Counted from the first letter of the stretch, positions 43,724 to 54,085 are shown. The stretch: DNA of 64,000 bases from Roseobacter insulae (GCF_019375555.1 NZ_JAHXDN010000003.1:124001-188000), one strand, 5' to 3'. The notes: generated from the sequence alone by a model not told the origin. Program-made: numbers and translations.

Positions 43724-43739
43724 ATCGAAATATTGCGAT
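43724..43739 (+). promoter_or_regulatory. Second copy of the ArsR-gene palindrome, before the OYE gene
   Basis: ATCGAAATATTGCGAT matches the 16-base palindrome at 43343-43358 at 13 of 16 positions and, like it, ends exactly two bases before an ATG (43742). The matching halves ATCGA and CGAT are fully kept. Confidence 0.6.
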
Positions 43740-43741
43740 GG

Positions 43742-44956
43742 ATGGTCAGCATGAACCAGAACCGGCCGGATGTCGGAACGGTTCTCGGGCGGCCACTGGA
43801 GCTGCCCTGCGGCGCTCGCCTCAAGAACCGGCTGGTCAAAGCGGCGATGTCCGACAGCCTTGGTGACGGGGAAGGGAGCCCGACATCGGCGCAAGGGCGG
43901 CTTTATGAACGCTGGGCAGAGGGCGGGGCTGCGCTTGCCTTGATCGGCGAGGTCCAGACGAGCCCCCGATACCCTGAGAAGCCTGGAAATCTGGTCCTTA
44001 CCCAGGGCATTGATTTGGCCGCGCTGAAAGCCCTTGCTGCGCGGGGATCGGTGAACGGCGCGCATATCTGGCCGCAGCTGGGTCACGCAGGGGCGCTCTC
44101 GCACGGTCCGATCAGCCAGCCCAAGGGGCCCTCTGCTCTGAATGTCGAAGGCCTTCAGTGCGCGGGGATGACACTTGCAGACATCGCAGCGTTGCCATCT
44201 GCCTACGCGCGGTCGGCGGCATTGGCAAAGGCTGCCGGCTTTGGCGGCGTTCAGCTTCACGCAGGTCATGGCTTCCTGTTCAGCCAGTTCCTGTCGCCGC
44301 TTTTCAATCACCGAACGGATGCTTACGGCGGATCGGTCGCGGCGCGTTTCCGTGTGATTGGCGAGACAATAAGCGCGGTGCGACAGGCGGTGGGAGCCGC
44401 TTTCCCGCTCGGCATCAAGATCAACGCAACGGATAAACTGAATGGCGGTTTGACCGAAGCGGAAGCGGTTCAGGTCGTCCGGTTGCTTGACAGGACATCC
44501 GTTGACCTGATCGACGTAAGCGGTGGCACTTACTTCCCGGGCGCAACCTCCAGTTCAGAGGGTGCGTCTGCGTCCGGGCCATATTTTCTTGAGTTTGCCA
44601 AACGCGCCAAGGCAGTCACGTCGATCCCGATCATGCTGACAGGCGGGTTCGGAACCAGCGCTCAGGCCGTGGCTGCCGTGCAAAGCGGTGCCGCGGATGC
44701 CATCGGTCTTGCGCGGGCGATGGTGCTGAACCCGTCCATTGCAGACGACTGGCTGCGCGGATCAGGCGGCGATCCCGAATTCCCGGAGTTCGAGGCCCCA
44801 CCGCGTGGTGGTGTCACGGCGTGGTACTCGATGCGGCTGACAGCGCTTGCAGAGGACAGGGAGACCCAGTTCCGCCCAAGCCCCGCCGCAGCACTGGACG
44901 CCTATGACGCGCGGGATGCGGAGCGGTGCGACCGGTGGCTGAAACGCTTCCCGTAG
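43742..44956 (+). CDS. Old yellow enzyme family NADH:flavin oxidoreductase
   Basis: The 404-residue flavoprotein is a TIM-barrel ene-reductase of the NemA/OYE type. Visible motifs are LKNRLVKAAMSDSLGDGEG, HIWPQLGHAGALS, GFGGVQLHAGHGFLFSQFLSP with the substrate-binding His-x-x-His region, NHRTDAYGGSVAARFRV, and the C-terminal FMN phosphate site LTGGFGTSAQAV and ADAIGLARAMVLNP. It should reduce activated double bonds or nitro compounds with NAD(P)H. ATG 43742 is chosen because of the operator spacing; ATG 43751 is possible. Its neighbour is an ArsR-type regulator with a matching operator. Confidence 0.9.
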   Translation: MVSMNQNRPDVGTVLGRPLELPCGARLKNRLVKAAMSDSLGDGEGSPTSAQGRLYERWAEGGAALALIGEVQTSPRYPEKPGNLVLTQGIDLAALKALAARGSVNGAHIWPQLGHAGALSHGPISQPKGPSALNVEGLQCAGMTLADIAALPSAYARSAALAKAAGFGGVQLHAGHGFLFSQFLSPLFNHRTDAYGGSVAARFRVIGETISAVRQAVGAAFPLGIKINATDKLNGGLTEAEAVQVVRLLDRTSVDLIDVSGGTYFPGATSSSEGASASGPYFLEFAKRAKAVTSIPIMLTGGFGTSAQAVAAVQSGAADAIGLARAMVLNPSIADDWLRGSGGDPEFPEFEAPPRGGVTAWYSMRLTALAEDRETQFRPSPAAALDAYDARDAERCDRWLKRFP

Positions 44957-45256
44957 CTTTCTGCGATACTGTGGCCCTGTCAGATCGAATCGTTCGGCAG
45001 AGCTCTGGAGATATCTGAGGCCGCAAGCGTCGCGGCCCGAAAATAAGAGCATGGGCGGGACGCCAGCAGATCTCGGTCTGCTCGCCGACAGCCTAGCAAA
45101 CGGTCACCTGCGACCGCCGGCAACCGGGCAGACGTATCCTTCTGATCCGTTTCCTGCGCTTTCGAAACAGCGCGTGCGTCGGGCGCATGAAACGGGTCGC
45201 TACACTGTCTTCTCAGCCTCTAGATATCCGACAGATAACAACCGAAGGACATGACA
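44957..45256 (+). other. Intergenic region without a supported gene
   Basis: About 300 bases between the OYE gene and the SDR. A 67-codon ORF at 45051-45254 has no ribosome binding site, no recognisable domain and an unlikely composition. The promoter of the SDR gene should lie near the right end (AT-rich stretch CTCTAGATATCCGACAGATAACAACC). I see no terminator or repeat. Confidence 0.5.
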
Positions 45257-46012
45257 ATGGAACTCAAGGATAAAACGATAATTGTGACCGGGGCGAGCAG
45301 CGGGATCGGCGCGGCAGCGGCCCGGCTGTTTGCGGCAGAGGGGGCTAATGTTGTTCTCAGCGCCCGCCGCCAAAGCGAATTGCAGCAGCTCGTTGAGGAG
45401 ATCACTCAAAACAGTGGAAAAGCGGTTTGCCTTGCCGGGGATGTGACAGACGAAACATGTGCCAATGCCCTTGTCAACATGGCGGAGCAGCGTTTCGGCG
45501 GCCTTGACGGTGCGCTCAACAACGCGGGGATGATGGGCGACATGGGGCCAGTCCCCGCCATGGAAACCGACAACTGGCAGTCGGTTCTCGCAACTAACCT
45601 CACCAGTGCCTTCTTCGCGGCCAAGGCCCAGCTTCCCGCGCTCAGCAAGCGCGGCGGCGGGTCCTTGGTGTTTACCAGTTCGTTTGTTGGTTTCAGCAAC
45701 GGGGGCATGCCTGGCATGGGCGCATATGCGGCGTCCAAGGCAGGGCTGATCGGGCTGGTGCAGTCACTGGCCTCCGACCATGCGCCAGAGGGCATTCGGA
45801 TCAACGCTGTTTTGCCCGGCGGTACCAAAACGGCCATGGCGGGGGATGATCCGACCTCCCACGACTTCATTGCGGGTATGCATCCGCTCAAACGAATGGC
45901 AGATCCGCGGGAAATTGCCCAGGCAGCGATGTTCCTGCTGTCAGACCGGTCCAGCTTCGTCACCGGGTCTCCCATGGCGGTAGATGGCGGCATGGCGGTT
46001 CGGCTGCTCTGA
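45257..46012 (+). CDS. SDR-family oxidoreductase
   Basis: The 251-residue product is a classical short-chain dehydrogenase: MELKDKTIIVTGASSGIGAAAARLFAAEGAN with the dinucleotide loop, a basic ARRQ after beta-2 favouring NADP, NNAGMMGD, the active serine in FTSSFVGFSNGG, and YAASKAGLIGL. The C-terminal part is ASFLLSDRSSFVTGSPMAVDGG-like and normal. Substrate unknown. The start at 45257 gives a seven-base spacing to AAGGA; an ATG at 45251 is too close. A hairpin terminator follows. Confidence 0.88.
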   Translation: MELKDKTIIVTGASSGIGAAAARLFAAEGANVVLSARRQSELQQLVEEITQNSGKAVCLAGDVTDETCANALVNMAEQRFGGLDGALNNAGMMGDMGPVPAMETDNWQSVLATNLTSAFFAAKAQLPALSKRGGGSLVFTSSFVGFSNGGMPGMGAYAASKAGLIGLVQSLASDHAPEGIRINAVLPGGTKTAMAGDDPTSHDFIAGMHPLKRMADPREIAQAAMFLLSDRSSFVTGSPMAVDGGMAVRLL

Positions 46013-46094
46013 GGCATGGTCATTGGTCGCAATCCGGTCAACGGCAACGTCCTGCGCCTGCCAGTCGTCGATCCCGGTAGGGTATCAGGACGCA

Positions 46095-46120
46095 AAATGC
46101 GCCCCACAGGGCGCATTTGT
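46095..46120. terminator. Hairpin between the SDR and bactofilin genes
   Basis: AAATGCGCC (46095-46103) and GGCGCATTT (46110-46118) pair around CCACAG; short A and T runs flank both sides. It lies between two converging genes and could end either transcript, although the T-tracts are short. Confidence 0.6.
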
Positions 46121-46168
46121 CTGATCTCTCTTCCCTGCCGAATTCCGGCAGTCCTCTTGCCGCCTGGC

Positions 46169-46666
46169 TCAGGACGCGGGATTTGGTTTTGCGGCAGGTG
46201 TCGATTTCGCGCCCGGGTTCAACGGGTCGTCCTGACGTTGCACGGAGCCTTCGAAGTGGGCACCGGATTCGATGGCGATCGTCTTGTGGATGATGTCGCC
46301 CTCGACCCGCGCCGTTGATGTCAGGCGCACTTTGAGGCCCCGCACGCGACCGACGATGCGACCGTTGACAACCACGTCGTCGGCGACAACTTCGCCCTTG
46401 ATGGTCGCGGTTTCACCGATGGTCAGCAGATGCGCGCGGATGTCGCCTTCGACAGTGCCTTCGACCTGGATGTCGCCCGTGGTTTTCATGTTGCCCGTCA
46501 CGTGCAGGTCAGACGACAGCACGGATGCCGGCGGCTTGGCCTTGGGTGGCGTGCTGGCCTTGTATTCCGTTTGCTTCGGTGCTGCCGGTGCGGAAGACGC
46601 TGGCGCCGGGGTGTCAGATTCGGCCTGCTTGGTGCCGGGTTCGTTGATTTTGCTCTTAGAAAACAT
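46169..46666 (-). CDS. Bactofilin (polymer-forming cytoskeletal protein)
   Basis: The 165-residue product has a bactofilin beta-helix core (about 55-135): SVLSSDLHVTGNMKTTGDIQVEGTVEGDIRAHLLTIGETATIKGEVVADDVVVNGRIVGRVRG repeats (each rung only partly quoted here), flanked by disordered Pro/Ala/Lys-rich ends. Bactofilins form filaments that localise wall enzymes. The start overlaps the end of the M23 peptidase gene by 11 bases, the common pairing of a scaffold with a peptidoglycan hydrolase. Confidence 0.9.
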   Translation of the reverse strand: MFSKSKINEPGTKQAESDTPAPASSAPAAPKQTEYKASTPPKAKPPASVLSSDLHVTGNMKTTGDIQVEGTVEGDIRAHLLTIGETATIKGEVVADDVVVNGRIVGRVRGLKVRLTSTARVEGDIIHKTIAIESGAHFEGSVQRQDDPLNPGAKSTPAAKPNPAS

Positions 46667-47987
46667 CTTTTGCAGCCTTGATATAGATCATTGGGTTCAC
46701 AGCTTTCCCACCGACACGCACTTCGTAGTGCAGATGCACGCCGGTCACCCGTCCGGATGCACCCATATCACCGATGTGATCCCCGCGCGAGACCCTTTGC
46801 CCAACTTTAACGCGAATTTTTGACAGATGAGCGAAACGAGTCTCAATGCCGAAGTCATGCTGAATTTTGACAAGCCGCCCGTAGCCCGATTGCCAGCCCG
46901 CGTGGATCACGACACCATCCGCAGTGGCAAAGAGATCGGTGCCGGAAGGGGCGGCAAAATCGACGCCCTTGTGCATGCGCCGTCCGCCGGTTTTCGGGTC
47001 ACGCCGGAAGCCGTAATCGCTGGTGAAACGGAAGGCGCCCTTGACCGGCATCGCAAAAGGCGCTTTTTCAGCCGCAATGCGGTAGAGGTTCAGTGTGTCC
47101 ATCTGCTCAAGGATGCGGTTGGCCCTGATAAAGTCCGGTGAAAGCTCCTCGCCCCGGCTGGAGAACGACAGCGGGGTCAGTGGCCCGCCCTGACCGGAGT
47201 ACCCGCGCCGCACCTGATCGAGAATACGCTGGGGCGGCATCCCCGCAGAGCGAAACATCTTGTCCAGCGGCTCGACAGAGACGGTCATGGCCTCTTCAAG
47301 CTGACGGAAAATCTGGTCGTTGTTTTCCTTCATCAGGGCGATTTCAAGCGCCAGTTCATCCGCATGGAGCAGGGCTTGCTGCGCATCGGCGACAACCTGA
47401 TCCCTTTCTGCTGCCGTGCGGGCCAGCGCATCTGCCAGAAAATCTACCGGGGCACCTGCCTCCTTCGCCGCGATCAGCCTGTCCGCAGCATCCCCGGAGG
47501 CTTCGCTTTGCAGCGCGGCCAGCGCCTGGCGTGCCGCCTCGCGCTCCTTCATCGTGCCGCGCAGGGTCGTCTGGATCACTTCGATACCGGTTTCGAGTTC
47601 ATGGCGGCGGGTTTCGGAGGCCAGCAGCTGCGACTGCATCACCGAAATCTGGTCAAGCGCCGCGTTGAAACGCTCCTGTGCGGCGAGCGCTTCGGTGGCG
47701 CGCAGGTCGCGCTGGCCGGATAACTCGTTCAGGCGCGCCTGATACGTCACCTGATCACGTTTCGCCTGCTCTCTGAAATTGCCCGCGCCAATGCTGTCCA
47801 TCAGCAAAACGGCCGTTGCAATAATTGTCCAGGCGACCAGAACGGCGGCACCTGCAAAGGCGATCAGCTGGGTTTCGGAGCGGAGGCGGATAAACCGCGT
47901 GTCCGTATCGGACTTCAAAAAGACCCGGCGTTCAGGGAATTGCTGTTCTAGCAGACCGTGAATTTTGATTGCCAGTCGCGTCCGCAC
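46656..47987 (-). CDS. M23-family peptidoglycan endopeptidase with coiled coil
   Basis: The 443-residue protein has a basic N-terminal cytoplasmic stretch, one membrane segment (about 41-65, AFAGAAVLVAWTIIATAVLLM), a long coiled coil (about 70-240) and a C-terminal LytM/M23 domain with the zinc ligands in RRMHKGVDFAAPSG and HLHYEVRVGG. Its GTG start (47987) is preceded by GAGAGG. DUF5930-type N-terminal region. It should cut peptide cross-links and is likely positioned by the bactofilin encoded downstream. Confidence 0.92.
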   Translation of the reverse strand: MRTRLAIKIHGLLEQQFPERRVFLKSDTDTRFIRLRSETQLIAFAGAAVLVAWTIIATAVLLMDSIGAGNFREQAKRDQVTYQARLNELSGQRDLRATEALAAQERFNAALDQISVMQSQLLASETRRHELETGIEVIQTTLRGTMKEREAARQALAALQSEASGDAADRLIAAKEAGAPVDFLADALARTAAERDQVVADAQQALLHADELALEIALMKENNDQIFRQLEEAMTVSVEPLDKMFRSAGMPPQRILDQVRRGYSGQGGPLTPLSFSSRGEELSPDFIRANRILEQMDTLNLYRIAAEKAPFAMPVKGAFRFTSDYGFRRDPKTGGRRMHKGVDFAAPSGTDLFATADGVVIHAGWQSGYGRLVKIQHDFGIETRFAHLSKIRVKVGQRVSRGDHIGDMGASGRVTGVHLHYEVRVGGKAVNPMIYIKAAKDVF

Positions 47988-48172
47988 AAATCTGCCTCTC
48001 TGCTCGCCTTTGCCAGGGAGAGCAGGTTTTCAGATGCCTGTTTCGCTCTCCCCACCGCGTGCTTAATGAGACAGCGTTAACGGGGCAAGCCCGTTTACCA
48101 TTCGGACGACTACTTGACGTTGAATTGTTGCAAATCGGCAAAAAGCCGCTTGTTTACGCAGGGTTTTTACGA

Positions 48173-48982
48173 TCAGAGCGTCTCGGTCAGCGGCCAGTAA
48201 AAGTCCGGCGGAATGCCTGCTTCGGCCCGTTTTTCCTCGTTGAATGGCGGCTTGAGGGCACCGTGGAAATAGGTGCGGACGAGCGTGTGAAAACGCTCCT
48301 TTGGGTCTTCTTCATGGCGCCCGCAGAGGAAATGGAACCATTTCGATCCATAGGCGACATGGGCGACTTCCTCGGCGTAGATCGTTTCGAGCGCGGCGAC
48401 AGCCGAGGTGGCCTTTGCTTTGCGAAATACCTCGATCATTCCGGGTGTGACATCCAGCCCGCGCGCCTCCAGCACCATCGGGACAACGGCGAGACGCCCC
48501 ATGAAATCATCCACCGTGTCCTCTGCGGCGCGCCACATGCCGGCATGGGCGGGCAGGGCGCCGTAATGGCTGCCCATCTCTTCAAGACAGTCGCACATCA
48601 GGTTGAAATGCTTGGATTCTTCGTCGGCTGCCTTCACCCAGTCATTGTAGAACCCCATAGGCATCGGCACCTGGGCAAAGCGCGCGATGATGTCCCAGTG
48701 CAGGTCCACGGCGTTCAGCTCGATATGCGCCACCGCATGCAAAAGTGCGATCCGCCCCTCTGGGGTACCGGGCCGGCGACGCGGGACATCGCGTGGGCTG
48801 AGCAACTCGGGCGCGGCAGGGCGCGCGGGATGCAGCGGCGGAGTGGCCATGCCGATTTCCGGCGTATCCCCCCGGTCGCGCGCGGCCTGCCACTCAGCAG
48901 CCAGGCGGCGCGACAGGGCGGTCTTCTCACGACCGTCCGCCGTGCGCAGCACCGCGTCGGCCATCTGGGCCAGTGGGATCAC
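48173..48982 (-). CDS. DUF455 ferritin-like protein
   Basis: The 269-residue product belongs to DUF455: RIALLHAVAHIELNAVDLHWDII with the first Glu-x-x-His-type metal ligands, DDWVKAADEESKHFNLMCDCLEEMGSHYGALPAH, and TIYAEEVAHVAYGSKWFHFLC. These two His/Glu-bearing helix pairs predict a di-iron four-helix bundle. Function unknown. Its start overlaps the bcp stop (ATGA), suggesting a shared role in oxidative stress. Confidence 0.85.
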   Translation of the reverse strand: MIPLAQMADAVLRTADGREKTALSRRLAAEWQAARDRGDTPEIGMATPPLHPARPAAPELLSPRDVPRRRPGTPEGRIALLHAVAHIELNAVDLHWDIIARFAQVPMPMGFYNDWVKAADEESKHFNLMCDCLEEMGSHYGALPAHAGMWRAAEDTVDDFMGRLAVVPMVLEARGLDVTPGMIEVFRKAKATSAVAALETIYAEEVAHVAYGSKWFHFLCGRHEEDPKERFHTLVRTYFHGALKPPFNEEKRAEAGIPPDFYWPLTETL

Positions 48983-49440
48983 AGGGCGCGCACCGCGTCC
49001 AGAACCTCATCGACGTGCCCGGGAACTTTCACTTTCGGCCAGATACGGGCGATAGTGCCATCAGCGGCAATCAGGAACGTCGTGCGCTCAATCCCCATGA
49101 ATTTCTTGCCGTACATGCTCTTCTCCTTCCAGACGCCGAAGCCTTCGCAGGCGGAGCCATGTTCATCAGACAACAGCGGCACGGTCAGATCTTTCTTGGC
49201 GACGAACTTTTCATGGCTCGCCATACTGTCCTTGGAGATGCCGAAGACCAGCGCGCCCGCCTGCGCGAAGGCATCGCGGTTTTCGGAAAATCCGACGCTT
49301 TCCTTGGTGCAGCCCGGCGTGTTATCGCGCGGATAGAAAAACAGGACAACTGGCTGACCTTTCAGGCCCGACAGCGTGACATCGGACCCATCTGTGCTGG
49401 GCAGGGTGAAATCCGGGGCCGGCTTTGAAATCTCTGGCAT
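48979..49440 (-). CDS. bcp: Thioredoxin-dependent peroxiredoxin, Bcp/PrxQ type
   Basis: The 153-residue enzyme reduces hydroperoxides. The peroxidatic Cys44 is in FFYPRDNTPGCTKESVGFSE; PxxxTxxC is intact. Position 49, where E. coli Bcp has its resolving Cys, is Val, so this is not the CxxxxC subtype. The other cysteine, Cys98 in HGSACEGFGVW, matches the third Cys of E. coli Bcp. The ATG at 49440 gives the normal N-terminus MPEISKPAPDFTLPST; longer ORF readings have no homology. Confidence 0.95.
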   Translation of the reverse strand: MPEISKPAPDFTLPSTDGSDVTLSGLKGQPVVLFFYPRDNTPGCTKESVGFSENRDAFAQAGALVFGISKDSMASHEKFVAKKDLTVPLLSDEHGSACEGFGVWKEKSMYGKKFMGIERTTFLIAADGTIARIWPKVKVPGHVDEVLDAVRAL

Positions 49441-49565
49441 GATACTCTCTTGGCATTTATGGTTTGTGACGCAGTGACATAGTAGAGCAGTGCAGGCCAG
49501 AGGGAAGGCCTGCCATCCGAATTGAACCCACAGAACCCACCCAGCCTCAGAAACCCCGCCGCGTT

Positions 49566-52500
49566 TTGGAAACCGAACCCGATAAACCCGTGAAACCACG
49601 CCGACGCCGCCGCCAATTTGCGTGGGGGCTTGTGGTGTGCGTGCTGCTGGTTGCGGCCGGTCTGACCGCGGGCGTTTTCTGGATCAAGGACCGGACGATT
49701 GTCCTGCCGGACTGGGCGCGCGCCATCGTCGAGACGCGGATTGCAGATGCCATTCCCGAAGCAAGGGTGACCTTTGGCGAAATGGTGCTGATCATGGACG
49801 AGGGATGGCGGCCACGCGCCCGGGTGCGGGACGTCAGGGCCGTATCGCCTGAAGGCGTGGAGATTGTGAGTTTTTCCGAACTGCGCGCCAGCATGTCGCT
49901 GAGCGGCTTGATGGAGCAGCGGCTGCAGCTCAAATCGCTCGATCTGAACGGCGTGTTCGTCACCCTAAGACGCAGCCCCGAGGGTCGCATTGCGTTGCAG
50001 GGGGGCATCGGGACCGCTTCGGTTGCCCGCGAAGCGCCCAATCTTGCGCAGCTGATCGCGGAGATGGACGATTTCCTGTTGCGCCCGATGCTCGCGCGCC
50101 TGACACGGGCTACGCTGCAGGGGCTTACCCTGCAATATGAGGACGACCGCGCCGACCGCGCCTGGACGATTGACGGCGGGCGCATCACGGTGAACAGGGA
50201 GGGCGCTGACGTCCAGATGTCGGTTGATCTGGCGGTGTTGGGCGGCGGCGATCAGGTGGCGACTGTCGCGGCGAACTATGCCGGGCGCATCGGTCAGACA
50301 GCGTCGGAATTCGGCGTTACCTTTGCACATGTCCCTGCCGGTGACATCGCCGTACAGGGGCAGGCATTCGCGTGGCTGGAGGTTCTGGATGCACCCATAT
50401 CCGGATCGCTGCGCGGCGGGGTGAACGAAGACAGCAGCATCCGACCGCTGAACGCCACGATGCAGATCGGCGCGGGCGTCATCCAGCCGACGGATAACTC
50501 ACGGCCTATCCCGATTGACAGCGCGCGCAGTTACTTCAGCTACCAGCCTTCCGACAAGCTGATGCGCTTTAACGAGCTGTCAGTGCAGAGCAAATGGGTC
50601 AGCGGGCGGCTGGAGGGCAGTGCCGTGCTCAAGGGGGGCGGCACCCAGAGGCTCGTGGACCTTGTGGGGCAATTCCGGCTGTCCAACCTGCAAATCAATC
50701 CGGCCGATTTTTATGAAGAACCCGTGTCCGTCGCGGAGGCGGAGCTGGATTTTCGCCTGTCCCTGCGCCCGTTCCTGCTGGAGGTTGGACGCCTGCAGGT
50801 CATCGATCAGGGCAAACGGCTCACAGCCCAGGGGCGTCTTGGGGCGGATGCCAACGGATGGGACATCGCACTGGACGCGGAGATGGATGCGCTTGAGACG
50901 GAGCGGCTGATGGCGCTGTGGCCGCAGGCGCTCAAACCGAAGACCAGAACGTGGCTGTCCGAGAACGTGTTCGCCGGTCAGATGCGGGATGCGACGGCCG
51001 CACTGCGCTGGACCGCCGGGCAGGCACCGGACACCTATCTTGGGTTCGATTTCGTGGGCGCGGACGTACGTTTTCTCAAGGAGATGCCGCTGATCAAGGG
51101 CGGCAAGGGTCATGCCTCCCTGCTGCGCGACCGGTTTGTGTTGGTCGTGGATGAAGGCAAGGTACAGGCCCCTGAAGGCGGCGCGGTCACGGTCACCGGG
51201 TCCTCGTTCATCATTCCGGACGTTACCGCCAAGGAGGGCACGCCGGCGGTTGTGCGGCTGCTCACAAGCTCCACGGTGACAGCCGCCCTGTCGATGCTGG
51301 ATCAACCGCCCCTGAAGGTGATGACGAAAGCGGCCCTGCCGGTGTCGATTGCCGAGGGCTGGGCGTCGCTGGCGGGTACGCTGGCCCTGCCGTTGAAGAA
51401 GAAGACAAAGGTCGACGAGGTCGAATTCGATGTCTCGGGCCGCATCGACGGCGTGCGCAGCGACGTGCTGGTCAAGAACTACGTGCTGAATGCTCCCACG
51501 TTGACGCTGGCGGCATCTGAAAGCGCAGTCAGCCTCGAAGGACAAGGCGATCTGAGCGGTGTGCCCTTTGATATCGTGTGGGCGCAGCCTTTGGGGGTGC
51601 CGGGCACGCCGGGCCATGTCACCGGGCAGGTTGAACTGACGCCCGAAGCACTGGATGTCTTCAAGGTCGCGCTGCCTGACGGATACGTCACCGGGCGCGG
51701 CACCGCGGACATCGACATTGAACTGATCAAGGATACACCGCCGGACCTGCAATTGCGGTCTGATCTGCGCGGCATCGGCCTGTCGATTGCCCCGCTGGGA
51801 TGGTCAAAGGCACCGGCAACGCCGGGGAAGCTGCTGGTCCGCGCCCAGTTGAGCGAGGTGCCGACGGTCGAGGGGGTATCGCTGGAGGCGCCGGGGCTCA
51901 ACGCCAAGGGGGCGGTTCTGCTGACCGAGAATGGCAAGCTGGATCGGGTCAGCCTGACGCGGGTGCAGATCGCAAGCTGGCTCGACGCGCCGGTTGATCT
52001 GGTCGGGCGTGGGGCGGGCAGGCCGCTGGGAATAGTCGTGCGCGGCGGGCGTTTCGACCTTCGCCGCGCCGATCTTCCGGCCGGCAGTGTTGCCGGTGCG
52101 GAACCGGCGCCGCTGTCTGTCAGCCTCGACAGTTTGCAGGTCACCGACACCGTCGCGATCACCGGTCTGCGCGGCGAGTTTACCACGGGCGCCGGATTGG
52201 ACGGCACCTTCAGCGGCCGGATCAACGGCGGTGCGCCGGTTACGGGCCGTGTCATACCGCAGGGCGCGCGCAGCGCCATCCGGTTGACGGCAAATGACGC
52301 CGGCGCCGTTTTTTCATCGGCTGGCGTCATGCAGCAGGGGCGCGGCGGGAAGCTTGAACTGGTGTTGCTCCCGGTGGGGACGGGCGGCGCGTTCGACGGC
52401 ACGCTGCGGGTGCTCGACACCAGTATCGTCGACGCGCCGGCAATGGCCGCGCTGCTGAACGCGGTCAGCATCGTCGGGCTGTTCAATGTCGAGGGCGGCG

Positions 52501-52916
52501 ACAGCCTCTATTTCACCGAGGTGAACGCGGATTTCCGATTATCTCCCGCCCGTATCACGCTACGCGAAGGCAGCGCTGTCGGTTCTTCGATGGGTATCTC
52601 GATGGATGGCGTGCTGGCGACCGACACCGGGCAGTTGCAGATGCAGGGCGTCATCACCCCGGTCTACCTTCTGAACGGCATCGGCAGCATCTTCACCCGC
52701 AAGGGAGAAGGGCTTTTTGCCTTCAACTATTCGATTACCGGCACAACAAAGGATCCGGATGTCTTCGTGAATCCGCTCACCGCGCTGACGCCCGGCGGGA
52801 TACGGGATCTTTTCCGTGCGCCAAAGCCCGATGTCCCGCTGGTCGAGGGCGAAACTCCGCCACCACCGCCCCCGCCATCAGAACCGCGCACTTTCACTCG
52901 CGGAGAAGATCGTTAA
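49566..52916 (+). CDS. YhdP/AsmA-like large envelope protein
   Basis: The 1116-residue protein has a basic cytoplasmic N-terminus (KPRRRRRQ), one membrane anchor (about 19-42, [22 protein letters not shown]) and a very long periplasmic region of beta-taco repeats with a DUF3971-like middle and an AsmA_2 C-terminal domain ([30 protein letters not shown], then [20 protein letters not shown]). Such proteins are now thought to bridge the membranes and move phospholipid to the outer membrane. It ends in a Pro-rich tail ([11 protein letters not shown]). The start is uncertain: TTG 49566 or GTG 49590; no ATG is available in frame and neither has a clear Shine-Dalgarno. Confidence 0.85.
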   Translation: METEPDKPVKPRRRRRQFAWGLVVCVLLVAAGLTAGVFWIKDRTIVLPDWARAIVETRIADAIPEARVTFGEMVLIMDEGWRPRARVRDVRAVSPEGVEIVSFSELRASMSLSGLMEQRLQLKSLDLNGVFVTLRRSPEGRIALQGGIGTASVAREAPNLAQLIAEMDDFLLRPMLARLTRATLQGLTLQYEDDRADRAWTIDGGRITVNREGADVQMSVDLAVLGGGDQVATVAANYAGRIGQTASEFGVTFAHVPAGDIAVQGQAFAWLEVLDAPISGSLRGGVNEDSSIRPLNATMQIGAGVIQPTDNSRPIPIDSARSYFSYQPSDKLMRFNELSVQSKWVSGRLEGSAVLKGGGTQRLVDLVGQFRLSNLQINPADFYEEPVSVAEAELDFRLSLRPFLLEVGRLQVIDQGKRLTAQGRLGADANGWDIALDAEMDALETERLMALWPQALKPKTRTWLSENVFAGQMRDATAALRWTAGQAPDTYLGFDFVGADVRFLKEMPLIKGGKGHASLLRDRFVLVVDEGKVQAPEGGAVTVTGSSFIIPDVTAKEGTPAVVRLLTSSTVTAALSMLDQPPLKVMTKAALPVSIAEGWASLAGTLALPLKKKTKVDEVEFDVSGRIDGVRSDVLVKNYVLNAPTLTLAASESAVSLEGQGDLSGVPFDIVWAQPLGVPGTPGHVTGQVELTPEALDVFKVALPDGYVTGRGTADIDIELIKDTPPDLQLRSDLRGIGLSIAPLGWSKAPATPGKLLVRAQLSEVPTVEGVSLEAPGLNAKGAVLLTENGKLDRVSLTRVQIASWLDAPVDLVGRGAGRPLGIVVRGGRFDLRRADLPAGSVAGAEPAPLSVSLDSLQVTDTVAITGLRGEFTTGAGLDGTFSGRINGGAPVTGRVIPQGARSAIRLTANDAGAVFSSAGVMQQGRGGKLELVLLPVGTGGAFDGTLRVLDTSIVDAPAMAALLNAVSIVGLFNVEGGDSLYFTEVNADFRLSPARITLREGSAVGSSMGISMDGVLATDTGQLQMQGVITPVYLLNGIGSIFTRKGEGLFAFNYSITGTTKDPDVFVNPLTALTPGGIRDLFRAPKPDVPLVEGETPPPPPPPSEPRTFTRGEDR

Positions 52917-52926
52917 ACGGGGCGGC

Positions 52927-53976
52927 ATGAAACTGAGCGATTTTGATTTCGATCTGCCCGACGCGCTGATCGCGACCCGTCCTGCGGTGCCGCGTACCTC
53001 TGCGCGTCTGCTGGTGGCGCAGGGCACGCGGATCACCGATGCAACCGTGGGGGATCTGCCGCACTTCCTGCGCCCGGGCGACCGGCTGGTGCTGAACGAT
53101 ACAAAAGTCATCCCGGCGCGTTTGAGCGGGCTGCGTCACCGCGTCAGCGCGCAGGGTGCCACGCAGGCCCGCATTGAGGTCACGCTGCTGGAACCCGGTA
53201 GCGACGGGACATGGGCGGCGCTGATCAAACCGCTGAAGAAACTGAAGCCGGGCGAAGAGGTGATCTTCAGTGACGATCTGCGCGCCACATTGCAAAAAAC
53301 CGAAGACGGGCAGGGCCATCTGCTTTTCAATCTGCGGGGGGATGATTTCGACGCTGCCCTCAATGCAGCGGGCGCGATGCCATTGCCGCCCTACATTGCG
53401 GCCAAACGCCCGGCGGATGCGCAGGACAAAGAGGACTATCAGACCGTCTTTGCCCGCAACAAGGGCGCCGTTGCCGCCCCCACCGCGTCGCTGCATTTCG
53501 ACAGGGCCCTGCTGTCTGCCCTGTCTGACATGGGCGTGATGTTCAGCCATGTCACCCTGCATGTGGGGGCTGGCACGTTTCTGCCGGTGAAGGTCGACGA
53601 TGTGACCACGCATAAGATGCATTCGGAATGGGGACAGGTCAGTGCGCAGGCTGCGGCCGAAATCGCGGCCACGAAAGCCGCGGGCGGGCGGGTCATTCCG
53701 GTTGGCACCACTGCCTTGCGGCTGATCGAGACCGCCGCGCGTGGCGGCAAGATCACCACCTGGGAAGGGGACACCGATATTTTCATCTATCCCGGGTTTG
53801 ACTTTCAGGTCACCGATGCGCTCATGACCAATTTCCATCTGCCGAAATCGACGCTGATGATGCTGGTCTCGGCGCTTGTCGGACAGGATACCGTACGCGA
53901 GATTTACGATCACGCCATAACGCGGGAGTATCGTTTCTTTTCCTATGGAGACGCGTCTTTGCTGTTTCCAAAATAA
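52927..53976 (+). CDS. queA: S-adenosylmethionine:tRNA ribosyltransferase-isomerase
   Basis: QueA adds the epoxycyclopentanediol moiety from AdoMet to preQ1 in tRNA, the penultimate step of queuosine synthesis. The 349-residue product has [60 protein letters not shown] and [25 protein letters not shown]. The ATG at 52927 lies ten bases after the YhdP-like gene, so they are likely cotranscribed. Confidence 0.97.
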   Translation: MKLSDFDFDLPDALIATRPAVPRTSARLLVAQGTRITDATVGDLPHFLRPGDRLVLNDTKVIPARLSGLRHRVSAQGATQARIEVTLLEPGSDGTWAALIKPLKKLKPGEEVIFSDDLRATLQKTEDGQGHLLFNLRGDDFDAALNAAGAMPLPPYIAAKRPADAQDKEDYQTVFARNKGAVAAPTASLHFDRALLSALSDMGVMFSHVTLHVGAGTFLPVKVDDVTTHKMHSEWGQVSAQAAAEIAATKAAGGRVIPVGTTALRLIETAARGGKITTWEGDTDIFIYPGFDFQVTDALMTNFHLPKSTLMMLVSALVGQDTVREIYDHAITREYRFFSYGDASLLFPK

Positions 53977-54085
53977 CGCCTTAAGTGCGCAAAGCGACCT
54001 GTAAAGTCGCACATGAGCCGGACCGGGTGATTTGCCCCGGTCTATTTGGGGGCGTCGTCCCTCCCACGACCGAACGGAGATCCAG

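Noticed and set aside
45051..45254. A 67-codon plus-strand ORF before the SDR gene
   Set aside because: No ribosome binding site, no domain, and it runs into the likely SDR promoter.
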